DNA of 64,000 bases. Origin: Enchytraeus crypticus. Its lineage: Eukaryota > Annelida > Clitellata > Enchytraeida > Enchytraeidae. Below the pieces are notes generated by a model, which saw nothing but the letters and a program-made list of their open reading frames with translations, made no database searches and was not told the DNA's origin. The stretch spans positions 349,001 through 413,000 of the forward strand of contig CAJHZI010000772.1 in the NCBI GenBank assembly GCA_905160935.1. Reading direction: 5' to 3'. Positions within the stretch are counted from its first letter, which is position 1. Each line of letters opens with the position of its first letter. A program made the position numbers and the translations under genes. Positions 23,791 through 35,800 of this stretch are shown here, in pieces.

Positions 23791-26700
23791 GCTTTTACTT
23801 TTATTTTTTATACTGCTTTTACTGTTTAAATTGTTAAAGTTATAGTGTTTTTATTTTGATCGTTAGTTAATTTTGTGTATTTGTATCATTTTAAGTAATT
23901 TTTGTAATACTATATTGTATTTTATATTGTACTTTCTGTATTGCTGATTAATCAGTTTTGTAAGCATGTTTCTATCGAGAATTCCTGTTAATTCTCTTCT
24001 CAGCAATATTTCTCTTTGCTCTCTTAACATTCGATCCCTCTCCAACTCAGGCCATATCATTGCTTTGCATGATTTGGCTGAGACTCACAAGTTTGACTGT
24101 TTTGCCATCAGTGAAACTTGGCTATCCTCTATAACCAAAAACTCCTTCTGAACTGATGTCTATTCTTCCTCCAGGTTATGATATGTTTATTGCAAATCGT
24201 GACTCTAGGCTATCTGGTGCTAAGGGTGATGGAGTTGCTCTCCTGCTAAGGAAGCCCTTTACCCTTCTTAGTAATGACTGTCATAAATTTTCTTCATTTG
24301 AAGCAATTTCAGTCACTGGTAAATTTGGCACATGTACTCTGCATGTTGTTGCAGTGTATCGACCACCATCTTCCTCCACCTATGCCAAACCTTTCTCTCT
24401 CTTTTTATCTGAGTTTTCTGCCCTACTCTCCTTCCTTACAACTTCTAATCAGACTTTGTGATTACAGGTGACCTCAATATTCACCTTGATAATCGTCTTG
24501 ATCCCTAACTCAGCAGTTTAATACTTTGCTCTCCTCTTGTAATGCTGTTCAACATGTGAATGTTGCTACTCATATTGACCATCATACACTTGATGTTGTT
24601 ATTACACCAAGTCTCTCTGCTATTGATCCTTTAAGTGTTAATATTTTATCTCACTCGCCGTCTGACCATTTTCCTGTTGTATTTACTTATAATCATGTTA
24701 AGCCAGATACTATTAAAAATTCAGTTATTTTTTTCATTTAGGTGTATTAATAGTATTGATCTTGATCTCTTTTATTCTGGTCTTGAAAACTCGACTTTGA
24801 TCAAGTCTCCTTCTAATTATCTTGATGAATTAGTAAAACAGTATAACACTACTCTTTCATTTCGAATTGATAAGCATGCACCTCTAACTACCAAGAAGCT
24901 TAAGAAATCTAACCCTTGGTACACCTCTGATCTGAGAAAGCTAAAGGCTGCATGCTGTAAAGCTGAAAGAAAGTGGCGTCATACTCATTCCGATTTTTGG
25001 AAAACTGTTTCTAATTTGCAACACAAGATTTATCGTACTGCTATTGCTAATGCTAAGAAAGAGTACTACTCCTCTTTGGTCAGTAAGGCTGTGAATGTTA
25101 AGAGATTATGGAAAACTGTTAATGATCTTTTACATCGATCTATTTCTCTTTCTCTTCCTTCTACTCCTATTGAGTCACTTCCTGAACAATTTTCCAGTTA
25201 CTTTAGTGATAAGATAAGCAATCTTAGAGCATCTATCTCTCCAGCTCCTAACTTGACTCCTCATACTCCAGTAGAGACTCATTCCAAGGATGAGCTTTCT
25301 AATTTCACTCCAGTTACAATTGAAGAGATTACTAAATTAGTTTTAGACTCTCCAGCCAAACATTGTGACTTGGACCCTATCCCAACCTCTCTTTTAAAGA
25401 AGTGTATTCACATACTTGCTCCTGTATTAACATTGATTGTTAATCTCTCTCTCTCTACTGGCATATTTCCTTGCGCTTTTAAGCTTGCAGTTATTACTCC
25501 ATTGCTTAAAAAGCCCACACTGGATAAGGAATCTTTATCGAATTACGGGCCTATATCTAATCTGTCATACATATCTAAACTCACTGAAAGAATTGTTTTT
25601 CAGAGGCTTTCTACTCATCTCTCTTGCAATGATCTATTTAATAAGCATCAAGCTGCTTATACTAAGCATCGTTCAACTGAAACGGTGCTTCTATCTGTGT
25701 GCAATTCTATTGTTAATGCCATGTGCACACAACGCTTAACTGGATTATGTATGCTTGATCTTTCGGCTGCTTTTGATACCATTGATCACAATATTCTTCT
25801 GGAACGTCTTTCTTCCTGGTTCGGTATTCGTGGAACTGTTTTTCCTTGTTTGTGGAATTGGTTTTCCTCCTATCTGACGGATCGTTCTTTTAGTGTGAAA
25901 GTGATGGAGTACGTCTCTTCACCTTCCCACTTAAAGTATGGTGTGCCTCAAGGCGCCGTTCTTGGTCCTATCCTCTTCAACCTATATACAACACCCTTAA
26001 GCTCACTGATCTCTTCTCATTCTATTGATCATGAACTATATGCTGATGACACTCAAGTGTACGCTTGTTTCACCCCTAACTCTTACTCTGATGCTGAAAC
26101 CCTCCTGCAACACCTTCTGAAGCTGAATGAGAAAAGTCTTACGTTATCTTCGGATATTACAATAACACCTGTTTCTTCTGTGAGAAATCTCGGTGTTATC
26201 CTTGATAAACACCTAACCTTCCACGAACACATAGCTAAAACTTCACAAGCATGTTTCTTTTATATCCGAGATCTTCGTCGAATACGTCATATTTGTCACG
26301 TGAGACAGCTGCTACAATTGGTGCTGCTATTGTGCAATCGAAATTGGACTACTGCAATTCCCTGTTTTTAAATCTCCCTGGCTGTGAGATTGATCGATTG
26401 CAGTTTGTTCAGAATTCTCTTGCGCGAGAAATTTTTTGTAGTTCCAAGTATTCACATGTTACGCCCATTTTAAAGTCTTTGCACTGGCTAAAGATTAAAG
26501 AGCGAATCATTTACAAAACAGCTTCGTTAACCTATAAGTCCATCACCATCCCTGGACAACCTTGTATGTCTCACTTGATTAAAGTGATGCAACCTGCTAT
26601 TACTCGGTCTTCTAAATTAATTACTCTTGTGAGACCTAGCTTACCTTCGCGCTCTAAGCTATCTAATCGTTCTTTCCAGCATGCTGCACCGCAGATCTGG

Positions 26701-27003
26701 AATTCTCTTCCATCTAATCTTCGGAAATCTTCATTTGAAGCACATCGGCCTTTGCTTTCCTATGATCAGTTCCATAGGCAGTTGAAGACCTATCTTTTCC
26801 ATCTCTCATTTCCATCCGGTGTCCATGAGCAGCGACCTGCGCCTAAACCTCCTTTTCTTTAATGCCCTGTACTTTGGACTGATTATCTGGATTTTGGAAT
26901 TTGCATCGTTTTGGACCATCTATTTGCTCGCCGGCTTGATTTTGTCTCAATAGTGCTCGATGTTATCATTGATGACAGTAGCACTCTAATTGTTGTTATT
27001 ATT
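23590..27003 (+). mobile_element. LINE E: L2-like retrotransposon flanked by inverted 3'-end copies
   Basis: The most complete LINE here. It has an EEP endonuclease (SLCSLNIRSL, ISETWLSS, DGVALLLRK, VAVYRPPSSS, GDLNIH, and SDHFPVVF near 24660), then RT motifs: KHCDLDPIPTSLLKK, NYGPISNLSYISKLTE, LDLSAAFDTIDHNIL, YGVPQGAVLGPILFNLY, ELYADDTQVY (26034-26063) and a C-terminal block LDYCNSLFLNLP, LHWLKIKERI. Frame changes fall near 24150, 24460-24500, 24730 and 26260-26300, and a short segment after the YADD box (near 26110) looks deleted. Left 23590-23666 is the reverse complement of right 26923-27003, the 3' end, with two mismatches and an indel. A (TTA)n tract separates the left arm from the coding part. 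Confidence 0.85.
23703..23815. repeat. (TTA)n microsatellite
   Basis: Largely TTA units with rare GCTTTT interruptions. Open frames across it (poly-Leu, poly-Tyr) are spurious. Confidence 0.95.
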
Positions 27004-27482
27004 GTTATTATTATTTAAACGAGTCTCAGTAATCATTTCACGGTAGAAACTATAAACTGTCCGGTGGTGTTACGTATCGAATAACATAAATATATTTAAG
27101 TAAAACGCAATGACAGGCACTCTAATACATGCAAAACCAGGCCAACAATGAAAGAGCGTAACACCCTATCTGGTTGACCACCTGGATACCGATCACCTTG
27201 CTGACAATCGTTCTACATGTTTAAATCAATTTTAAATTAAAATAAAAGAGAGTTGACAGTGTCGAATCAATGAACATTTAAATAATTATTGTGACTAATT
27301 TTCTAATAAGTACTGTTTATATTTTCTAGAAAAAGTTGGCATCAATTTGATGTTGCGAATATGTGTGGAATTTGATTTCAGTCCGTACATGCGTCATATG
27401 CATACGTTACATACATGATCATTTACATACATAATTGATTTCTTACTCAGTACTGTTATGTTATGCTATGTTAAAATTAAAT

Positions 27483-27563
27483 TATATACTACTACTACTG
27501 AGACTGCGCTACGTCCTGTTTGGACCCTGCAGTAGGCTTCAAGGTTAATTGACTCCACTTAAT
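27483..27563 (-). mobile_element. 3'-end fragment of LINE A
   Basis: Reverse complement matches 7545-7612: the block GACCCTGCAGTAGGCTTCAA and CTACTACTACTGAGACTGCG are shared. A heavily 5'-truncated insertion of the same family. Confidence 0.85.
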
Positions 27564-27599
27564 TAGAATTAAATTATATGAAAAGAGAAAATAAGCGTT

Positions 27600-28310
27600 G
27601 TGTGGACCAGTAGATCTTATTGCTGGTCTTGTTTGCTCCTTAATACAAGCTGCACGAATTTGATTTGATGTATTATCTTATAACCTCACTCTCACATGAG
27701 TTAAGATGCAGCATTGCAAAAAAAAAAAAAAAATTATTTAGCATTTGGTATAAGATGATATATAAATTATATAAAGGAATCGAAATATGGATTTAAAGCA
27801 AATGATAATTTCCCTTATTTTTTATTTAATTACTTTTGACGCAGGAGCACTATCTTGAGATAATGGTACATAGTAAATAGTAAACAAGCACGGCATAACG
27901 TGATTTCTACTTGTGATTTCTCTTAAGTTTTTCGATTATTTTATAATCTCTTGAATATAGTTAAGATTATTAAAAAATATCTTACTAGCTTAAAAGTTAT
28001 TCACTTAATCATTTCTGTTAGGGTTTTGCTTAAATTAAGCTGAAATGGAAGGCTATTTTTATGAATTATTTGAAGACTGATAACATTTTTTGTGGACTTC
28101 CAACTGATTTTCATTCCAAGAGCCAAACGTGGTGAAAATTGTACTGCATTATCCGCTGCAAATGCAAAGTGATGAAAGTTTGTTCTTCAGAGTTATGATT
28201 TTGAAGTGACTGAATTGACTAGCCATTAATCAACGAATCCCTTTTAAACCTTAATTAGCCTTTAAAACTTAATTGATACTAATCCTAACAGTAATTGCAG
28301 GATATTACCT
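27600..28310. other. Stretch with no recognised gene
   Basis: AT-rich, with an A-run near 27718. No open frame or repeat similarity noticed. Confidence 0.5.
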
Positions 28311-28364
28311 ATATATTATACGATGATTTCCTATAGGAAGAAGAGCTACATAGGGCACCTTCTA

Positions 28365-28565
28365 AGGGGGGGGGGGGCATAGGAGGTAGAGTGGAAGGAA
28401 AGAGAAGCAGAGACAGACCGAGATGAGGAATGTTAGATGACTTAAAGATCGACTCATACGTAGGCTTGAAGAAGAAAACGGAAACTGAGAAGAGTAGAGG
28501 CATTATATGCCATGCTACATGCATTATACAGAGTCTACTGGCGGGTCGCCAGTGTATTGTAGGTC
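28365..28565 (+). repeat. LINE 3'-tail fragment
   Basis: G-rich run, then translated GMLDDLKIDSYVGLKKKTE, and ACTGGCGGGTCGCCAGTG at the end. Related to 20275 and 60165. Confidence 0.55.
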
Positions 28566-28569
28566 AAAG

Positions 28570-29879
28570 CTAAATCTACTGATGTCTTTATGATATCTAC
28601 CTGTCTGTCTGTAGTACAATTTCTTTCTCAATATCAGCTGCCAGAGGAAAGTAACAACTTTCTTAAATTAACTTAACATAAGTATAATAGTTCAGAAAGT
28701 CCTGGAGTCCTTTAAACCAGTCTATTTGTAAGCTAATCAATCTAGTCTACTCTTCTTAGCTGTGCAATTAGTATTGTATTGTATAGAGTGGCAAGCATGT
28801 TTTATAATACTATTTAAGATCAATTTTATTACGGTGTGTTATTATTTAATTTTATATTTAATATTGGGCTTAAAATGTTTCAATCAAGCTAACATGATAA
28901 ATCAACCTGTTGAATCATTGAATGTATAAACTAATACCCTTATTTACTAAACTTGCCCTGATATGCAGATCACTTACGCCTCTTTTGTGGGTTAAATTAC
29001 TGCTCAGAAATTTCGGTATTCACTAGTTCATGTTGCATGGTTAATTAGTTATTAATTTCATGGTCACCCACTAAAACTATAGCTCTCAGCCAATGAGAGC
29101 GCTGCCCTTCAGATGGATCGGTTAATTAGCTTACTTAGTAAACAAAACTAGAATATTGCATCTTAAGCAGTGGTTTAACTAATTCGCGATTACACCTCCG
29201 AAAAGAAAGGCGCAGTGCAACGCATCACTTTAAACTAATACCAAATTCTAAAGAATCCTTAGTTTACGCCATTGTTGAGGCTTAAACAGCGGTTTACATA
29301 GCTAGTGAATACGACGTTTAGATATTGTTTACCAAATTTAGGTGCTGAAGAATGAAATATGAATCTAACCCATATAACTTTAATATTATATTTTAACTTA
29401 TATTTTCTCAAACATTTGTTACTTTTTAGTAATGATAGTATTGCATGAGCAGTTAATTGTGGCCATTATGATGGGATAAACCTGGGTGCACTGTAATGAG
29501 TATGAGATTTGATTGTAAATGTTTAGGTATTTTGACTAAGTCTTTAGGCAGTATTGTAGAGTGAGGCTTAGCTGACATTATTTACTTCCTATGAGTTGTA
29601 ATATAATATTATTACTGTAATTTATAATAAAATATTTATTTATTTAATATATACTGAAATGTATTTTTAAAAAATGTAAAAATTTATTTAGTAACAAATG
29701 TGTAAGCAATGTAGAAATTACATAAGAGTTTGTAGCACTATCAGCAATATATTTAGTATTTTATATTGAACAATTTAATAATTTTCAGGTTTGTTAGTTA
29801 GCTGAAATTACTGCTTTTTGGTTTAAGATAAGTTGTTATATAAATTAGAATTAATTGTTATATCACTGCACTAAACAAA
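28570..29879. other. RPF1 upstream region
   Basis: AT-rich, no gene or family repeat recognised. The RPF1 promoter must lie here or just before 29880. No clear TATA box or CpG-rich core can be singled out. Confidence 0.45.
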
Positions 29880-32800
29880 ATGGAAGGTCTTCCGCCAACG
29901 AATATATCATCCATTAAGAACAAGCAGAGACGATCAGAGGCTTACAAGAAATTAAAGCAGGAGAAAAATAAGGTACTAGTACTGTGTTTCCTGCTAAAAT
30001 TACTGACTTAAAACTTTTTGGAAATCTGAATTAGTCATTTCTAGTCGATAATTAATTTAAATTGTAATGTTGCTAACTTTATTTTTTAGTACTTAAGCAC
30101 ATCTCTATAATCAAGGATGATCTCTGCAGTTTGATACATTGTCTGCAACTGATTGATCATTTGCTGGGATGAATCTAGAAGATATTGATAATATTTGGCC
30201 TCAATGCTTTGCAAGTCTTTTGTGGGAGCTGACTGGAAAATATATTGTTTATGACACAGTTGTAAACAACTTCAGAAGTCAATTTTTCCCATGGACTGAT
30301 AATCGCTGACAGTGACAGAAGGAAAGCATTATTATTTTAATGGTTTGCTGGATTGATCAGATTGATCACTGATTTGCCCATTAACAAAAGTTTTACAGTT
30401 GACATTTTATTGTCAGTTAATTGAGCTTCTAGTAATATCCAAGATATTATCTATTTACCACCGGTAGCTAGCTAGTGGAATTCTTTCTTAGAGGTTTATT
30501 TATCTACCTTTGATAAGCATCTACATGTAGTAGCATTGCAAAATGAAATATTTTATAACGTTCTATGCAGCTTATCCTGGCAACAATCTATAGTGACTAT
30601 ATTTGTGATCCACTGAAATTTAGCTGCATTCAAGATTTTGTCTTTCAATCAGTGATAGCTGGTGATGTTTTTATAAATATTTATCTTTAAGTATGGAACA
30701 TATAGAGAAAGCTGTACTTGGTAGTATTTTAGAGATGTTTTCTTTATACTGCCGGTAGCACGATTGCTTGATTGGCATTTTCAGAGTCTTGAGTTAATTT
30801 TTTCAATTGAATTGTAGGACTGAAGCAAACCTGATCTCATTTTAATTTTGTTGTATTCACAATGAAATAATTGTAGTAATTTACTGTACAGGGAGAGCAC
30901 TGTATTTGAGCCCTGCATCTACTGATCTGCTGTCAAACAACATGCCAGGCTCAACCCGGTGGCTGCTGGCTGTATTAATTCAGATCAAAGTATTGTAATT
31001 TGCTTGTATTATTTGTGCAGGTAAAACGAGAACAAAAGAAGAAGAGAGAAGAGGAGAGAGAACTACTAGGGGAAGATGTATGTTGTTAAGAAAATAATGA
31101 ACAGTAATTTAAACTATTTGATTTCTTCTAATGCCTTCTGTTCTAAATAATGATATCTTCAATAGCGAATTGTAATAAGATAGCAAACTGCTCGTATTAT
31201 TTTTTTATTAACACACTCTATTTCACAAAGATGTTGTATGTCCTAATTCAAATTGAAGCTCCAATTGCAAGTCCATCACTTGATAAATGACACAAAAGAA
31301 CTGTTAATTTCACACATTATGACTGACTAATTGAACAAATATAAAGAGAAGTGTCTATGATAAATGAAGCTTCTTGAGATATATAAATCATGTAAAGAGA
31401 AACTGATATTTATTTATATAAAATCAATCAATAAAAATTTAGCGTCCAGTTCCTCGCCATAAGGAATGTCAGGGACGTCTCTTACAGACTCTGTACAAAC
31501 AGAAGCAGAAACACCACACAAAGACTATAAAAGAAAGAAAATGAGAAAATGAGCTTAGGCTAAATCATTTGAGGTTTTTAGTTGTGAATTTATGAAATGA
31601 TAAGTTAGAAGGCTTGAAGAATATCCAATGTGCTAAGATAAATTTACTTATTTCAGAAAATTGTATTGAATTGAACAAATCTGAATCTTTCCTAACCTCT
31701 GAATCTCTTGAATCTGAAGCTTCTGAATTCTCTCCTAGCCAAATTTCAATAACAATAATAATAAATCTCTTAGTCAGAACTCCATATATTTTCATAAAAT
31801 TTTCAGGATATCTAGACTAGGAATTTATGCATCTAATCTGCAAATTTGGTGTAAAAATATTCATTAGTAAAAACAACATATTCATATATACACATTACAT
31901 ATACATATTCCCTTGATTACAGGGAATCTGCATAACAATGAAATATGTATCGACACTGTTTGTGAATTGCAGGCTGTACCCAAGCAGGTGCCGCGGACAA
32001 TTGAGAACATGCGTGTGTATGATGAGACGATGGTCGACCCTGAGGACGAAGAGGTCAGTCTAACAGTGTTTTTAGTTCCTTGTCTCAGTGCATTAAATAT
32101 TTAGTATTAACATATAATGGGAAATTTTTGCCAATCACTCTTTTTTAAGATGCTGCTTTGAGCCTGCTTGGCAACTTCTTGTTTAGGTTTGTTAAACTAT
32201 TTAGATGTTGTTTAAAGTAAAATTGAAATTAAAGGAAATTAAATTCTAGTAGTTTAATTGCAATAACTGTATACTTATGTGACTAATACTTTAAATTTTT
32301 ACTTAAGTGTTTGAATTGTTAAGCAATTTACAATTAGATATTTTAAAAATATCGTTTATAACTATTTTAAGTAAATGAGTTTCTATCAAATTGACTTATA
32401 AACTGCTTCATCGATATATTAAATATTTAAAATTGGTTAAATTTGAATTTGATAATTCTTCAATATTTTTATCTTAAATGTTTGTCAAGAGCTTTATACA
32501 TTGCTTGTGCTGGATATATTGTTATCTTGTTAAACTATCTTTTTATAGCAACCTTTGATCTGTAGCTATATTAATGAGTTCTATGGACTCATTTCCCCGA
32601 TTTATTTATTCGGTGTGATTTATTCTTCATCTGATTGATTTATTCTCCTATTAATTAGACAGATTGCATTATTTTCAGAAGTATTGTTTTATCTCTAGAT
32701 AAAGCCTTTCCTTCTCATTATTTCCTGACTGATTGATTTTTCCTTATGACTTCTATGAATCCTTTAATCGATTTTATCTGTGATTGATAGATGATTGATC

Positions 32801-35800
32801 ATTTGTACTATTGCCATGGACAAATTATTATTATTATTAACAACGAAAACTTATATGGCAGTGGATTGGCCGAACTGGGTCTTCGAGACTACTTTACAGA
32901 AAGAATTCATTAGTAATAATAAGCTAAATAACAATTACATTTAAATTAATATCTAAACTAGTAATAATGTCCACATATGAGTGGAACTTTACACTATCCA
33001 GCAACATAAAATTAACATAAGCAACACAACAAAAATATTCCACATGATACCTGGTACTGGACTGATTCGTTTACTCCCAGATTGATTTATGCTTTTATTG
33101 ATTTATACTTAGATATTAATGTGTGATTTATCATCTGCAGCGTGTTTTTCACTGTGATTAACTCTATCGTGTTTGACAGGTGATGCTAGATGAGGCGGCT
33201 GACGAGTGGGCGTCGTACTTCAACAGAGAAAAAACTCCTAAGATACTCATCACCACCACAGACAGGCCCAACTCTGTCAGTACTTTCTGCTCTAACTCCG
33301 TTCATTCTTTTAAGAATTGTGTCGATTTGCTCGCGTTGTCGTGTTATTCCATGTGGATGTAATATTGATTATTGTCTTTCTTGAATGTGTAAAAATATTT
33401 TTTATATATAAAATATGTTGAAGCAGTATTTTTTGGTTGTCGTAAATAATAGAGGGACAGTCATTGAATCATTAGTTGTCAAATTAATTATTAAACGTAT
33501 AGTTTCAGATTTAGTTCAACTACATTTAATTAATTACTACATAGAACATATTACAGAATTAAGTGCTTATTACTGTTAGACTGTTGTCAAGTGTTTCTTA
33601 TTTTTAGAGCTAGTTATGACTGAATTGTAAGTTATTTTATTAGAGATCAATCAAGTCATGTTTGACGAATAATTTGGTTCAATATTTTCTGGAATATAAG
33701 AATAGCAGTGTGATGTATATTTTGACTTTGTTAGAGGACGAACAAGTTCTGTAAGGAGTTAAAGAAGTCAATACCTAACTCGCAAATTCTATACAGAAGA
33801 GGACTTCCACTGAAAAAGATCTTTCCACAGGCTGCAGCCAGAGACTTCACCGATGTCATCGTCATCAATGAAGACCAGAAGCAGCCGAGTATCCTTTGTT
33901 ATCAAGAGATCAATAGATTTGCTAGTTTATGATTGCTAATCTGATATAATTATAAAATCCGAAAGCTAAATATAATCTCTGTTTCCGCATCATATGTGTA
34001 CCATCGTGTGCTTATCTAGAATGCTATCTACTAGACCACTAACCGGCACTGATTAGGATCAATGACTGATTGGTGACAGATTTGCAGTGATATGAGAGAA
34101 AACACAAGTTCTGCAGCAAATGAAAATTGTGAATTTCTGTACCAATAAACTGCTTAAATGCACCGATATCATTCTCTGCTAGATAGTAAAGACATATTGG
34201 CGTTGTAACATGTTGAACTTAACGGCTGTGCTGTCAGATGGACTTGTCATCAGCCACCTACCTGAGGGGCCCACGGCTCACTTCAGACTCTCCAGTCTCC
34301 GTTTTGCTAAAGAAATTAAGGTATCACTCCAATCAGTCAACATTACTGTTACATAATGTGCCGCTGTGTGATATTGATAGCTTTGTTAAGCAACGATTGT
34401 GTTTTTGTAGACTTGAAAGTGTAAAGGTACTGCAGTCAAGGGGTAAGTGAGTTAATTCCTGATATTTGATTTTTTAAAATACATTCCTGGTTAGATTTCC
34501 TGTAGTTTCTACCAGAATTTACCAGAACTGCTACCATCTTTCATTATTCTATTCTTTCTTCACACTTAGGTAGAAGGAAAAAGTACTACTAATTCTACTT
34601 TTGAATGTTCTCTTGAATATTAGTCCTGGGTCCTATTGTCTGCTTTAACAGCCACTGCACATTGTTTCCTCACTTTGAGGTCCTGACTATCTATTTCCCC
34701 TAAATCCTTTTCCTCACTCATCTACTTTCGATATCTTATTATTTGCAACATATTCTTTATAATAATTACTTTTACCAAAGTGAATTACCGTATACTTGTC
34801 CACATTGAATTATAAGCCCCATTTATGAGACAACTTACTTAACAAATGTAAGTCCCAAATCATGCTGTCACTTTGTTCTTTCATACCAACTTTTCCAAAT
34901 AGTCTTTTATCATCAGCAAGCTTCAAGATCGTATGAAATATTTCCTTATCTATTTCATATATTAAGATGTGGAAAAATAGGCCCCAGCACCGAAACCCTG
35001 AGGCACCCCCGAAGTAACCTCCACCCAACCTGATTTAGCCTCACCCAGCATAACCCTCCGCTTTCTCCCACGTAACCAATTTTCTCTCCATCTGTATATC
35101 TTTAATTCTGTGGGGCAGTAGCATTCTAGATGATCACTGTCCAACGAGTCAACAAATAAATCTTAGATCTGCTAAATTAGTAACGGCGAAGTAGGTATCG
35201 CATGACTACGACTGACAAATTCTAAATAATGTATGCAGGCCTGGCATATGTTCATTTCAGGTATGCTGAGCTGAGAACTCTGCAGTCGAATTAATATTTG
35301 TGACCTGCATACTGCATTATTCAATAGAAAATCAACTATATTAGTGAGAACACAATCATTTCTTCATTCTTGGGCTAAGTTTGAGATCTAATCATAATTT
35401 GAAGTTAAGCCTTTTTTCTTGCATCATATTAGGCTGTGAATAATTAATGAAATGTGATTGATTTATGAGCTGGATGGATTGATTGAACAGAGGAGTGGAG
35501 AGATGACAGATCACAAGCCTGAGCTGATACTGAATAACTTCAATACTCGCTTGGGTCATAGCGTAGGACGCATGTTAGCCGCTCTCTATCCTCATGATCC
35601 TGAGTTCATTGGTCGACGTGTCGTCACTTATCACAATCAACGAGATTACATCTTCTTCAGGCAGCACAGGTTTCTGCTCCGCTTCATATTATAATTATTT
35701 GTATTGGATTATTTCAGTAGTTTTCAAAATTAATTTTTATTTTCATTGGCAAGAACCAGACGTTAAATTTTATTGATTGATTGCAGTGGCGGATCCAGGG

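Noticed and set aside
23606-23845. Poly-leucine and poly-tyrosine open frames
   Set aside because: These are two frames of a (TTA)n microsatellite.
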